Assembly (NCBI RefSeq): GCF_020523965.1
Contig: NZ_JAJAPX010000004.1
Span: 248,001-312,000, forward strand
DNA: 64,000 bases
Reading direction: 5' to 3'
Source of the DNA: Neotamlana sargassicola
GTDB lineage: Bacteria; Bacteroidota; Bacteroidia; Flavobacteriales; Flavobacteriaceae
Shown piece by piece: positions 1 through 8,755 of this stretch; position 1 is the first letter of the stretch, and the number at the start of each line of letters is the position of its first letter. The position numbers and the translations under genes were made by a program. The notes beneath the pieces are model-generated. The model saw nothing but the letters and a program-made list of their open reading frames with translations. It had not been told where the DNA came from and did not search any database.

Positions 1-599
1 GTGGCATACCGAATTTTACCGACACTCCTAATTTCTGGAGAAATCCGACACAAACCTATGCCGAAAGTCTTGCTTTAATTTTAGATAAACCAGCTAATTT
101 TAAACCCGATAGTGATTACGAGTATTGTAACACTAATTATCTTTTAATTAATAAAATAATGGATAATGTGTTAGGCTATAGCAACTTCGAGTTTATTAAA
201 CAAGAAATACTTGAACCATTAAACCTTAAAAATACATTTAGCGCCTTAAGCGAAGTAAATATTAACGATGTAATGAGTGGCTATCATGTTGGGCATCCTT
301 ACGATTTAAAAGAAGACGAACATGGCATGCTCGCTACAGCAGAAGACGTGGGTATTTTTATAAGGGCGTTAAATAACGGAGATCTATTTAAACCAAGTGA
401 ACAAGAAATTTATGCTTCTATATACAAAAATGAACATGCCGGCTGGGTACCAGGTTATCAAAGTTTTGCTAATTATTATGAAGATCTAGATGCTGTGGTT
501 ATTCAGTTTTACAATACAACAGACCCCAAGCTATACAATTGGAACTTATCTGAAATAATAAATAAAAGAATTAAAAAGATTATAAAGCGTAAAAAATAA
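1..599 (+). CDS. Serine hydrolase, beta-lactamase family (PF00144), 5' end outside window
   Basis: The reading frame is open from the first bases of the window (frame starting at position 3), so this is the C-terminal part of a longer gene rather than a short gene starting at the internal Met at 159. It contains a YCNTNY stretch, matching the Tyr-x-Asn motif of class C beta-lactamase-like hydrolases, and near the end an EHAGWVPGY stretch, the usual His-x-Gly position of the third motif. The SxxK nucleophile motif must lie upstream of the window. The family includes DD-peptidases, esterases and amidases, so the substrate cannot be told. It ends 3 bp before the convergent HxlR gene. Confidence 0.8.
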   Translation, partial: GIPNFTDTPNFWRNPTQTYAESLALILDKPANFKPDSDYEYCNTNYLLINKIMDNVLGYSNFEFIKQEILEPLNLKNTFSALSEVNINDVMSGYHVGHPYDLKEDEHGMLATAEDVGIFIRALNNGDLFKPSEQEIYASIYKNEHAGWVPGYQSFANYYEDLDAVVIQFYNTTDPKLYNWNLSEIINKRIKKIIKRKK

Positions 600-602
600 A
601 AA

Positions 603-914
603 CTAAATTTTAGAATCCTTTAAACCCCAAGCATCTAAACCGCGTAAAATAGGTTCTAAAGACTTACCCCTTTCGGTTAGGCCATACTCTACTTTTGGTG
701 GCACCACCGGATACACTTTTCTAAATACGAGTCCGTCTTTTTCTAACTCTCTAATAGTTTGGGTAAACATTTTATTTGAAATACCCGAAATATGCTTCTG
801 TAATACGCCAGAACGCAGATTCTCTTCTAGTAAATGAAACAAGATTAAAGGCTTCCATTTAGTCCCAATTAAATTCATAGTATAATTTAACGGACATTTA
901 ACATCATTTTTCAT
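603..914 (-). CDS. HxlR-type winged-helix transcriptional regulator
   Basis: This 103-residue protein shows the compact HxlR layout: an N-terminal CPLNYTMNLIGTKWKPLIL segment with the family Cys and the conserved G-x-KW, then a helix-turn-helix (SGISNKMFTQTIRELEKDGLV), then a wing ending PPKVEYGLTERGKSLEPIL. HxlR regulators are small dimeric repressors or activators that sense electrophiles or redox change, often through the N-terminal Cys. It is divergent from the VOC-fold gene at 1030, and the shared 115-bp intergenic region holds an inverted repeat over that gene's promoter. Control of the VOC gene, and probably of itself, is the natural inference. Confidence 0.9.
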   Translation of the reverse strand: MKNDVKCPLNYTMNLIGTKWKPLILFHLLEENLRSGVLQKHISGISNKMFTQTIRELEKDGLVFRKVYPVVPPKVEYGLTERGKSLEPILRGLDAWGLKDSKI

Positions 915-949
915 TTATTTAATAAATTGAATTTCAACATAATACTCAT

Positions 950-988
950 TTAGGTAACTATACCACTTTTTAGTAAGTTATTGCCTAA
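950..988. promoter_or_regulatory. Candidate HxlR operator (imperfect inverted repeat)
   Basis: TTAGGTAACT at 950-959 faces AGTTATTGCCTAA at 976-988. The half-sites share TTAGG and TAACT with a 3-nt insertion in the right arm. The right arm covers the TTG at 981-983 that serves as the -33 element of the VOC gene, which suits repressor binding. This is inference from position and symmetry only. Confidence 0.35.
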
Positions 989-1011
989 TAAGCAAATATA
1001 ATCTAATTTCG
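981..1011 (+). promoter_or_regulatory. Predicted promoter of the VOC gene
   Basis: A TTG at 981-983 is followed after exactly 20 nt by TAATTTCG at 1004-1011, one base from the Bacteroidota -7 consensus TAnnTTTG. The start codon is at 1030. Confidence 0.5.
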
Positions 1012-1029
1012 CAGTCTAAAACAAATATT

Positions 1030-1542
1030 ATGACAACAAATAAAAATTATCCGAAGTCGTTTTCTCACATCGGAATTACTGTTCCAGATATTGAAGCAGC
1101 TACTAAATTTTACACAGAAGTTATGGGTTGGTATGTTATTATGGAACCATCAACGGTAAAAAAAGAAACCGAAACAGCCATTGGGCAAATGTGTATTGAT
1201 GTTTTTGGAAACGATTGGGAAACTTTTGAAATTGCACATTTAGCAACATCAGACGGTATTGGAGTTGAATTATTTTCCTTTCCTCATGGTGTAAAAGAAG
1301 CTCCTGAATTTAACCCATTTAATACTGGGCTATTTCATTTTTGTGTTCAAGATCCAGATATTGAAACTTTAATAGAAAAAATTAAAGCATTTGGAGGTAA
1401 ACAACGCATGCCTATTCGCGAATATTACCCAGAAGATAAACCTTTTAAAATGTGTTATGTAGAAGATCCATTTGGAATTGTTTTCGAAATTTACACCCAT
1501 AGTTACGAGTTAACATACTCCAGCGGTGCCTACGCTAAATAA
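1030..1542 (+). CDS. VOC (glyoxalase/bleomycin-resistance/dioxygenase fold) protein
   Basis: This 170-residue protein opens with a VOC signature, FSHIGITVPDIEAATKFYTE, and ends with a second half carrying MCYVEDPFGIVFEIYTHSYE. His and Glu residues in both halves (SHIG, GVELF, FHFC, FEIY) are placed as in metal-binding glyoxalase-type enzymes. The family covers lactoylglutathione lyases, extradiol dioxygenases and resistance proteins, and the reaction here is unknown. It is divergent from an HxlR regulator, a frequent pairing for electrophile or aldehyde detoxification genes. An intrinsic terminator follows. Confidence 0.85.
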   Translation: MTTNKNYPKSFSHIGITVPDIEAATKFYTEVMGWYVIMEPSTVKKETETAIGQMCIDVFGNDWETFEIAHLATSDGIGVELFSFPHGVKEAPEFNPFNTGLFHFCVQDPDIETLIEKIKAFGGKQRMPIREYYPEDKPFKMCYVEDPFGIVFEIYTHSYELTYSSGAYAK

Positions 1543-1567
1543 AATACTTTTTTGGTATAACTTAAAA

Positions 1568-1596
1568 AAGGGCCGGTTAATAATTAACCAGCCCTT
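1568..1596. terminator. Bidirectional intrinsic terminator
   Basis: AAGGGCCGGTTAA (1568-1580) and TTAACCAGCCCTT (1584-1596) form a 13-bp stem with one mismatch and a 3-nt loop, flanked by A-rich and pyrimidine-rich sequence. It lies between convergent genes (VOC on +, TonB receptor on -) and could serve both. Confidence 0.75.
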
Positions 1597-1653
1597 CACC
1601 TAACAAAAACCTAAAAACTAACACATAAATTTAGGTTTCAATAATATTGTAAG

Positions 1654-3888
1654 TTAGAATCTATAAGTTACCATTGCTTTAGCAAAAAACGGTGTTCCTG
1701 GTGTAAAATGAATTTCCTCTACTGCTTCAGGTTCGTTTTGTAAACGAGATTCTGTAGCAAATTGCGTTTCGTTCCAGTCTACATCAAAAAGGTTTTCTAT
1801 AGCCACACCAAACGTTAAATTATGTATGGTATAATTCACATTAAAATCGGTTACAAAATAGCCTTCAGCCACAATACTGTTATCTTCGTTAGCAGGTCTG
1901 TCGTCAACAAAACGATATTTTAAGCCTCCAGAAAAACCATTTAAATTGTTAACCGCTAAACCACCCGCCATTGTAAAATTTGGTGCAAGGGGAATGTAAT
2001 TTTCGCCATCAGGATCTTCAACACTTCTTGCGTGAGTTAAGGTTGCGTCGGTATCTATAAACAACCAATTACTTAACTGATATCGTACCCCTAAATCGAA
2101 ACCATAACGTTCTGTTTTTCCGCTAGGCTCTACAATACCCGCGTCACCTACGTAAACAAATTCTTGATCTAGAAACAAATACCAAAGTGCACTATTTACA
2201 ACAAGCTTAGAAAAAGGTTTCCATATTGTTCCTAAATCGGCACCATAGGCTCGCGGTAAAATATCTTCACCCGAATTACTAACCACTACTCTAGCATCGT
2301 TAGAGTGAAATCCTATTCCTGTTTTTAAGTATAGTTTTAAATTGTTATTGGCATTATAAAAGGCATTCAATTTAGGACTTACAATGGCTTTAGTTTCTGC
2401 TTCGGCCGAATAGGTTTCAGACAATTTATCGGTATATAAAAATTTAAAATGGTCTAAACGAACAGCTGGAGCAATTGTAAATTTTCCCATTTCGAAATCG
2501 GCATTAAAATATGCTGCTGCGTTTGTTTGATTAATATCGCCCAGTTGAATCTGCTCTAAAGTTGTAGTTCTGTTAAGGGTATGTGATAATTCTGTATCTG
2601 TTGTATTATCATGCCTTAAAGACAGACCAGATGTAAGTTTAAGTGCTACGTTTCCTAAATTCGTGGTGTAGTTTAACTCAGAATTTAAACCAAAAATATC
2701 GCGATTTTCTTTCTGTTTTATTTGATCGCCATTTACAGGATCTTCTAAAAAGAAGGTGAAATTTGAATAAAGCTCGAAATTATAATGCGAATAAAATGCG
2801 TTTGTTTTTAAGCTTGTATTTTCAGAGACATTTTTATAATATTCTACATTTAAATTTGTACGCTGTGTTTGGCCTCCTTCAGTATCATCAATAGCTCCAA
2901 AACGAGATATATTGCCATTATCTACTTCGCGCTGTGGAATTTGCCCTGATGCATCCCAGCGACTTGTAAAATGAGATGCGGTTAATGTTAATTTATCATT
3001 CTCTGGCGAAAACATAACGTATTTACCAAATAGATTTATTCTATTAAAATTTTGCGGCGAATCGAAAGGGCCATCACCCTCTAAATACTCGACTGCTAAA
3101 TAACTATTTTGATTCTTCGTTTTTTCTAATAAATCAATCATCCCTAGGGTTCTTATAGTGTTAAATTGCCCTATTGAAAATGTAACTTCGCTATCTTTTA
3201 AATAATCTTTAGTAGCGAAATCGACATAACCAGCAGTTGTAAAATCGCCTTCTTTAGCGTAATAAGGTCCTTTGCCAAAATCTATTTTATTAACAGTTTC
3301 TGGAATTAAAAAATGTAAATCGGCGTATCCTTGCCCATGAGCATGCGACACCATATTTACCGGCATTCCATCAACAGAAATAGAAATATCTGTACCGTGA
3401 TCTATATCGAAACCCCGTAAAAAAATCTGTTCGGCTTTACCGCCGCCAGCGTGCTGCCCGATAATTAAACCGGGAACTTTTCGTAACACATCTTGCGATG
3501 AATTTACAGGATTGGTACTTAAATCTAACCTAGAAATAGTGCTTACTGGGCTTAATTGTTCTTCAATAACCATTTCTTCTAATTGAAATAATTTTTCTTG
3601 TAAAACAATAGTGAAAACTGATTTTGCAGAATCTTCAGTAACTGATAATATTTTAGTTTTGTAACCTAATAATCCTAATTTAAGCGAATCGCCTTGGTTT
3701 GTATTTTCTATAATAAACTGCCCTGTTTCGGAAGTATGGGCATGTGTTTTGGTGTTTAAATTATATACGTAAACAGCCTCTAAAGGTTGATTAAGTTCAT
3801 TTATTACTTGCCCTTTAACTTGTTGTGCATCAATTTTTAAGACTATAAGTAAAAACAGAAATAAAAGAAGTAACTGTTGCGTTTTCAT
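1654..3888 (-). CDS. TonB-dependent outer membrane receptor with carboxypeptidase-regulatory-like N-domain
   Basis: This 744-residue protein has a signal peptide (residues 1-21), a CarboxypepD_reg-like domain (about 24-85, beginning VKGQVINELNQPLEAV), a plug domain (about 110-230) and a 22-strand-type barrel ending in YRF, the C-terminal Phe of outer membrane proteins. The plug carries DIDHGTDISISVDGMPVN followed by MVSHAHGQGYADLHF. This His-rich stretch suggests metal or metal-complex handling, but that is inference. It is the last gene of a minus-strand run with a TPR lipoprotein (12 bp upstream) and two DUF4331 proteins, so it may import something those exported proteins bind or release. 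Confidence 0.9.
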   Translation of the reverse strand: MKTQQLLLLFLFLLIVLKIDAQQVKGQVINELNQPLEAVYVYNLNTKTHAHTSETGQFIIENTNQGDSLKLGLLGYKTKILSVTEDSAKSVFTIVLQEKLFQLEEMVIEEQLSPVSTISRLDLSTNPVNSSQDVLRKVPGLIIGQHAGGGKAEQIFLRGFDIDHGTDISISVDGMPVNMVSHAHGQGYADLHFLIPETVNKIDFGKGPYYAKEGDFTTAGYVDFATKDYLKDSEVTFSIGQFNTIRTLGMIDLLEKTKNQNSYLAVEYLEGDGPFDSPQNFNRINLFGKYVMFSPENDKLTLTASHFTSRWDASGQIPQREVDNGNISRFGAIDDTEGGQTQRTNLNVEYYKNVSENTSLKTNAFYSHYNFELYSNFTFFLEDPVNGDQIKQKENRDIFGLNSELNYTTNLGNVALKLTSGLSLRHDNTTDTELSHTLNRTTTLEQIQLGDINQTNAAAYFNADFEMGKFTIAPAVRLDHFKFLYTDKLSETYSAEAETKAIVSPKLNAFYNANNNLKLYLKTGIGFHSNDARVVVSNSGEDILPRAYGADLGTIWKPFSKLVVNSALWYLFLDQEFVYVGDAGIVEPSGKTERYGFDLGVRYQLSNWLFIDTDATLTHARSVEDPDGENYIPLAPNFTMAGGLAVNNLNGFSGGLKYRFVDDRPANEDNSIVAEGYFVTDFNVNYTIHNLTFGVAIENLFDVDWNETQFATESRLQNEPEAVEEIHFTPGTPFFAKAMVTYRF

Positions 3889-3900
3889 ATAAATATTTTA

Positions 3901-5193
3901 TTAAATACTATTAATTTCTTGAGTCATTATTGGACCAAGCTCAAAAGTACTTTGTAGTAGTTCATCCTTCAAACTTTTAACTTCTTTTAACTTACCGTTT
4001 GCGTTATAAATTTTTGCTAAATGAAACAACACCTCGGGCTCTGTAGTTTTACCAACAACATATTTATCCATAATCTGCATGGCTTCTTTGGCATCGCCGT
4101 GATTATAAAATGTCCAAGCCAATAAATCGTAAGACTGTGGTGTTGGACGCTTTTCAATTTCGTTATAAGCAATTTCTAATGCTTTTGCTGATTTTTTATC
4201 GTTTTCGGCATAAAGTAATACAGTATATTTATTATACATATCGCCGTATAACGGATTTATTATTATTGAATCGTATCGTCTTAATTGTTCGGCTTTAAAC
4301 GCGGTATCGCCAATAAAACTAGCTATTTCTGCCTTTAAAAGATAGTAATCAGGCGAGTTATAAGATAAAGTTATGGTATTTAAAATACGTAAAGCTTCCT
4401 CTGGATTTTGTTCGTAGGAATAAACAATCCAAGCAATACCTTTTTTTGCGTAAGCATCCTCTGGATTAAGCTGAAGTGCTTTTATATAATGTTGATACGC
4501 TTCTGAAACCCTTCCGGCGTGACCGTAAAAATCGGCTAAGTTTGTATAAACCCATTGTTTTGTAGATGCTAAATTTGAAGCTTCGGCAATTTTTTTAGCT
4601 TGCTCCATATATTTTATAGCGGCAGTTAAATCGCCACGGTGATCGCTCCATTTTGATAATCGAATTAAATAATCGAAATCGTTATTTTTTCTAATATGTT
4701 CTAAGTAGGTTTTTGCTGTTTCGAAATTACCTAACTCTAAATGCACATCGAAAAGCATTTTTTGTGTACCTTTTAAATTTTCGCCGTTTGTTTCGGCTTT
4801 GGTTAATAAACTTAAAGCTTCTTTAAACTTATGCTGCGACACATAATTACGAGCTAATGCGCGTAAATATCCTGCTTTGTTGTAATTGGTACGCTCATTC
4901 ACTTTTAATAAATTTTTTTCTGCATTTATTAAAGCTTCAATGTTACCAGTTAAATTAAAAATAAGAGTTTGAGATGCCGCAATTTTAGCTAAATACGGAA
5001 ATTGATTTGGCTCTTTTTCTAGCTTTTTTTCCCAGAACTCAAGGTCTGATTTCGCCATATGCAACATCTCTCTCTTATTGCTCACAAGAAAATCATTATA
5101 GTCTTTGGCATTTGTAATAAGCTTGGGGGAACTGTTACAACTTGCCAAAATTAGCATTGCAAATGCAACATATATGTTATAAATAGATTTCAT
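3901..5193 (-). CDS. TPR-repeat lipoprotein
   Basis: The 430-residue protein begins with a lipoprotein signal (hydrophobic stretch, then LASCNSS, lipidated Cys at about residue 19). The rest is built of TPR-like helical repeats, for example AKYMEQAKKIAEAS-type and EAYQHYIKALQLNPEDAYAK segments at about 195-250. TPR solenoids bind proteins, and lipidation places this one in the periplasm or at the outer membrane. It lies 12 bp upstream of the TonB receptor gene and is surely cotranscribed with it, so an accessory role for the receptor is the simplest reading. The specific function is unknown. Confidence 0.85.
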   Translation of the reverse strand: MKSIYNIYVAFAMLILASCNSSPKLITNAKDYNDFLVSNKREMLHMAKSDLEFWEKKLEKEPNQFPYLAKIAASQTLIFNLTGNIEALINAEKNLLKVNERTNYNKAGYLRALARNYVSQHKFKEALSLLTKAETNGENLKGTQKMLFDVHLELGNFETAKTYLEHIRKNNDFDYLIRLSKWSDHRGDLTAAIKYMEQAKKIAEASNLASTKQWVYTNLADFYGHAGRVSEAYQHYIKALQLNPEDAYAKKGIAWIVYSYEQNPEEALRILNTITLSYNSPDYYLLKAEIASFIGDTAFKAEQLRRYDSIIINPLYGDMYNKYTVLLYAENDKKSAKALEIAYNEIEKRPTPQSYDLLAWTFYNHGDAKEAMQIMDKYVVGKTTEPEVLFHLAKIYNANGKLKEVKSLKDELLQSTFELGPIMTQEINSI

Positions 5194-5235
5194 GTGTTTG
5201 TGTTTTTTGTTAATTTTTGTGTAGGTTTTGTTTAT

Positions 5236-5269
5236 ACTCTAAAACGAGAATGATGCCTCGTTTTAGAGT
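5236..5269 (-). terminator. Perfect 13-bp hairpin between the DUF4331 and TPR genes
   Basis: ACTCTAAAACGAG (5236-5248) and CTCGTTTTAGAGT (5257-5269) pair perfectly around an 8-nt loop. On the minus strand it follows the stop of the DUF4331 lipoprotein by about 11 nt and precedes the TPR start by about 43 nt. No clean U-run follows, so it may attenuate readthrough or protect the 3' end of the upstream message rather than terminate fully. Confidence 0.55.
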
Positions 5270-5279
5270 TATTTTGGTT

Positions 5280-5831
5280 TTACCAAGGCGTTGCTAAGTA
5301 AGGAAATGAGGTCAAAAAGGCTTTATCATTTGCATCGACGTTGTCGTTTGATAGCCCAGGGTTTTCGGTAAAATCTTCACCACCGAAAATGAGTAATAAT
5401 TCAACAGTAATAACGTCATCGGCTAATGCTCTACCAGTTAACACATTGGTTCCGTCGTAAAAAGTTGTTGTTCCATCTAAAGACACATTTAAAACATCGG
5501 TTGCTAAAAGGCCTGTAAAGGCTGCTGCATCTTGCCCAAGAGCATTCATATCGCCATCGTTAGCAAATGCTGGACTTAATGCCGTTAAATTGGTTTGAAA
5601 CATACTTTGAAACGCTGCGTTCTGTGCCGTAGGAATGGTTGTATTAAACGCATCTTTACTATCTGAAGACACAAAAACAGTATTTACTGCTGGGCGTCCC
5701 ATTTGATCTTCTTGCGTGTAGGTTCCAGAAAAATCTGGTTCCATGGTTGTAATTTCGTTATCGTCGTCGTTTGAGCAGTTAAAAGCTAAAAGAGACAATG
5801 CTGCTAAGGTTAATATTTTTAAAGATTTCAT
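5280..5831 (-). CDS. DUF4331 C-terminal-half lipoprotein
   Basis: The 183-residue protein has its own lipoprotein signal (LALLAFNCSNDDD-type, Cys at about 19) followed by an Asp-rich linker. The body resembles only the C-terminal half of long DUF4331 proteins: QMGRPAVNTVFV, then KDAFNTTIP, then a C-terminal GGEDFTENPGL...ANDKAFLTSFPYLATPW. The gene upstream carries the matching N-terminal half. Because this one has its own signal peptide and start, the arrangement is a genuine two-gene form and not a frameshifted gene. DUF4331 has no established biochemical role. Lipidation places it at the cell envelope, and a hairpin separates it from the TPR gene. Confidence 0.8.
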   Translation of the reverse strand: MKSLKILTLAALSLLAFNCSNDDDNEITTMEPDFSGTYTQEDQMGRPAVNTVFVSSDSKDAFNTTIPTAQNAAFQSMFQTNLTALSPAFANDGDMNALGQDAAAFTGLLATDVLNVSLDGTTTFYDGTNVLTGRALADDVITVELLLIFGGEDFTENPGLSNDNVDANDKAFLTSFPYLATPW

Positions 5832-5856
5832 ATTGTTTTGTCTTAAAAGGTTGTAA

Positions 5857-6507
5857 TTATTTTCTTTTTGTTTCTACCCAAGTGTTAATTGTTCCAGAGC
5901 CACCAATCATAGATTTAGGTACTTCAACAACAATGGACATTACATTTGTACCCGCAAAAGTATCGGCTCCTGGCGTATTAAAACTCGTTGCGTTACCTGC
6001 TATAATTTCACCGTATTGAGCAAAATCCATAAAGAAAGGATCGTCTCTTGGTCCAGCGAAAAAACTCATACCATTATTAGTTTCAATAGAAGCACTACTA
6101 CCATAAGCAGAAATATCAACCCAACCTGTATTGGTTGCCATAGTTTCTATAACACTATTTAATCCTGTTTGAGAAGGCGCAACCGGACCAAAAAAGTACA
6201 TTTTACCATCTCTAGGAATGGCTTGAATAACTAAATCTTCAACATTATCGCCTGTGTTATCAATATTAAACTCAACTAGTACGTTTTCATCAAAAGATGC
6301 AGAACTCGTATTTGCTGGACTTAACAAACCTTGCAAATTGGCCACAAAAGCAATGTTACTTGTGTTCTCGCCTTGAAAGGCATAAAAATCGGTAATATCG
6401 CTACTACCGCCTTGTACCGCAGGCGCATCGATGTGGTCTGCTGCTAAAATGAAGCCTACCACCGCAGCAACTGCTCCAATTCCTAATACTTTTTTTAAAT
6501 TTTTCAT
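5857..6507 (-). CDS. DUF4331 N-terminal-half exported protein
   Basis: I place the start at the ATG at 6507, giving 216 residues, because MKNLKKVLGIGAVAAVV begins a normal signal peptide. The frame stays open to 6627 but the extra 40 residues look non-coding. After the signal comes AADHIDAPAV...SSDITDFYAF, the hallmark N-terminus of DUF4331 (related to SSHREAP...NTDLYAF), then VEFNIDNTGDNVEDLVIQA and a C-terminus MSIVVEVPKSMIGG. It is the first gene of the four-gene minus-strand run to 1654, with 25 bp before the C-half gene. Function unknown; it is probably periplasmic. Confidence 0.8.
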   Translation of the reverse strand: MKNLKKVLGIGAVAAVVGFILAADHIDAPAVQGGSSDITDFYAFQGENTSNIAFVANLQGLLSPANTSSASFDENVLVEFNIDNTGDNVEDLVIQAIPRDGKMYFFGPVAPSQTGLNSVIETMATNTGWVDISAYGSSASIETNNGMSFFAGPRDDPFFMDFAQYGEIIAGNATSFNTPGADTFAGTNVMSIVVEVPKSMIGGSGTINTWVETKRK

Positions 6508-6713
6508 GATTTTTTTGAGATTTAAGTTATTAATTAATGTGTCTCGCCAATACCTACGGAAAATTATAAATAGCGGTTTTGTTAAAATTATGTTAAACAA
6601 ATAATTATACCTTTTAACAGAATGCACCTCTACGGTAACAAGTATTTTTTATTTACTAAATTAGCCTGCTATAAACCATAGGATAACTACCTTAATGCTC
6701 TAGTAAATCTTCA

Positions 6714-7427
6714 ATGACGATAAAGAAACTTTCAGTTATTATACCTGCTTATAATGAAGCAGAAACTATTCATAACATATTAAACAAAATACAAGCGGTA
6801 AAACTGATTAATAATATTGAAAAGGAAATTTTAATAGTTAATGATTGTTCTACGGATAAAACAAAAAACACCATTAACACTTACATGAACTCCAACCCAG
6901 ATTTACCTATTAGTTATTTTGAGCATGAAACTAACCAAGGTAAAGGAGCCGCCATACATACCGGAATACAAATGGCAACTGGAGATGTTTTGGTAATACA
7001 AGACGCCGATTTAGAATACAACCCAGAAGAATACAACGATTTGCTAAAACCTATTACCGATGGCTTTGCCGATGTGGTTTATGGCTCTAGGTTTATGGGA
7101 AGCAAACCACATAGAATTTTATTTTTCTGGCACACCATAGGTAATAAATTCCTCACATTTTTATCGAATATGTTTACCAATTTAAACTTAACCGATATGG
7201 AAACCTGTTACAAAATGTTCAGAAGCGATATAATTAAGTCTTTAAATTTAAACGAAAAACGATTTGGATTCGAGCCCGAAGTAACGGCAAAAATTTCGAA
7301 AATAAAACATATTCGCATTTACGAAGTTGGAATAAGTTATTATGGCAGAACCTATTATGAAGGAAAAAAAATAGGTTGGAAAGATGGCTTTAGGGCTATA
7401 TGGTGTATTTTTAAATATCGTTTTTAA
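6714..7427 (+). CDS. Family 2 glycosyltransferase, DPM1-like polyprenyl-phosphate sugar transferase
   Basis: The 237-residue GT-A protein has the GT2 motifs [12 protein letters not shown] (N-terminus), [10 protein letters not shown] and [12 protein letters not shown], where the DAD supplies metal-binding acidic residues, followed by VYGSRFMG. This pattern fits enzymes that move a sugar from a nucleotide donor to polyprenyl phosphate (DPM1 type). There is no C-terminal membrane domain, so it would act at the cytoplasmic membrane face. The next gene, 9 bp downstream, is a GT-C-like membrane protein that could use the lipid-linked sugar, so the two make a plausible donor/acceptor pair. Confidence 0.85.
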   Translation: MTIKKLSVIIPAYNEAETIHNILNKIQAVKLINNIEKEILIVNDCSTDKTKNTINTYMNSNPDLPISYFEHETNQGKGAAIHTGIQMATGDVLVIQDADLEYNPEEYNDLLKPITDGFADVVYGSRFMGSKPHRILFFWHTIGNKFLTFLSNMFTNLNLTDMETCYKMFRSDIIKSLNLNEKRFGFEPEVTAKISKIKHIRIYEVGISYYGRTYYEGKKIGWKDGFRAIWCIFKYRF

Positions 7428-7436
7428 TTTTTAAAG

Positions 7437-8681
7437 ATGAAAATAGCCAATTTTAAATCTATAATTCTATTTCTTCCATTACTTATTCTTTACATTCTCA
7501 TTGCTCTTCTTGTAATTGATAATGGATTAGGAGGAGACCAAGCGCGCTACCTACGTTATGCTAAAAATTTATTAAACGGCACCTATGCAATTGATGGCGC
7601 TTTATTTTTATGGAATGGACCAGGATACCCATTAATATTAGCACCATTTGTGTTTTTAAATGCCTCCATAATATTTTTAAAAGGTTTAAATATTATTTTT
7701 TTATTTTTTGGAATATTATTTTTTCATAAAACTTGTTTAGCTTTTTTTAATAAAATACAAGCACTATTATGTAGTTACATTCTAGGGTTATATTATCCAA
7801 ATTTGCTATTTTCCTTAAAGTATATTTTAACCGAAGGCTTTGCATTTTTTTTAGCCTGTGGTTTTTTATTCTATTTCACAACGGCTCTAAAAAAAGGTAA
7901 ACGAAAACACATAATTTTAGCATCGGTATTTTTAGTTTTACTACTATTAACTAAAGTAATATTTGCCTATGTAACCTTTGGAATAATTGCTATTTCACTA
8001 TTTATGTTCGCTTTTAAAAAACTAAGATTACAGGCTAAAAGAGTATTAATAATTTTTGTATTTGCTAATGTTTTGTCACTTCCTTATTTATTTTACACCT
8101 ATAGTTTAACAAGCAAATTCCCGTATTACTCTAATGCTGGTGGCCAGTGTATTTATTGGTTAAGCACACCTTTTGAAAACGAACAAGGCGAATGGGTGCT
8201 CGCCAGTGATAAATATTTTAAAACTAAACCTCAATACAAAAATCATAACGAGTTTTTAAACACCATTAAAACGTTAAAACCAGTTGAAAAAGATGCCTCG
8301 TTAAAAGAAAAAGCCCTTACTCAAATAAAAGAAAATCCAAAAAAGTTCTTCAAAAATTACATTTCAAATATTAGCCGACTATTTTTAGATATTCCAAACA
8401 GTTACACGAACCAAAGTATCGGATTTATTTTTTATGCCGTTCCTAATAGTTTTATTTTTGTGTTTTTATGTTTGAGTGTTTTTTTTAGTTTTTTGAGCTT
8501 TAAAAAACTTCCAGTGGGTATTATTTTGTTTTCAACTTTTTCATTAATCTATCTTTTTGGTAGCTCGTTGTTATGTGCATACCCAAGAATGCTCTACCCT
8601 ATTCTTCCATTTCTTTTTTTATGGATTTTTTATTGTATTTTACAATTTAGAACAACACCACTTTTTTCAAGTAAAAGTTAA
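7437..8681 (+). CDS. Multispanning GT-C-like (PMT/ArnT, GT39-type) membrane glycosyltransferase
   Basis: The 414-residue protein is mostly hydrophobic, with about ten membrane segments and a hydrophilic loop at about residues 230-300. The first external loop has GGDQARYLRYAKNLLNG followed by WNGPGYPLIL. An acidic residue there and a GxPGYP-type sequence are typical of ArnT/PMT-family enzymes, which transfer a sugar from a polyprenyl-phosphate donor on the periplasmic side. The upstream DPM1-like gene, 9 bp away, would make such a donor. The acceptor (lipid, glycan or protein) cannot be inferred, and sequence similarity within this superfamily is low. Confidence 0.65.
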   Translation: MKIANFKSIILFLPLLILYILIALLVIDNGLGGDQARYLRYAKNLLNGTYAIDGALFLWNGPGYPLILAPFVFLNASIIFLKGLNIIFLFFGILFFHKTCLAFFNKIQALLCSYILGLYYPNLLFSLKYILTEGFAFFLACGFLFYFTTALKKGKRKHIILASVFLVLLLLTKVIFAYVTFGIIAISLFMFAFKKLRLQAKRVLIIFVFANVLSLPYLFYTYSLTSKFPYYSNAGGQCIYWLSTPFENEQGEWVLASDKYFKTKPQYKNHNEFLNTIKTLKPVEKDASLKEKALTQIKENPKKFFKNYISNISRLFLDIPNSYTNQSIGFIFYAVPNSFIFVFLCLSVFFSFLSFKKLPVGIILFSTFSLIYLFGSSLLCAYPRMLYPILPFLFLWIFYCILQFRTTPLFSSKS

Positions 8682-8755
8682 ATCATATTAAAATAATTTC
8701 GGCCTTTAATTTATAAAAACACTACTTTTATAACTTGTAACCCAATTACCATATT

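Noticed and set aside
1-599. A short intact hydrolase gene starting at 159
   Set aside because: The frame is open through the window edge and contains conserved beta-lactamase-fold sequence before 159, so the gene is truncated only by the window.
5280-6507. A frameshift splitting one DUF4331 gene
   Set aside because: The C-half has its own ATG, lipoprotein signal and Asp-rich linker after a 25-bp gap, so it is an independent gene.
6508-6627. 40-residue extension before the DUF4331 signal peptide
   Set aside because: The signal peptide MKNLKKVLGIGAVAAVV begins at 6507; the extension is AT-rich intergenic sequence with no exported-protein character.
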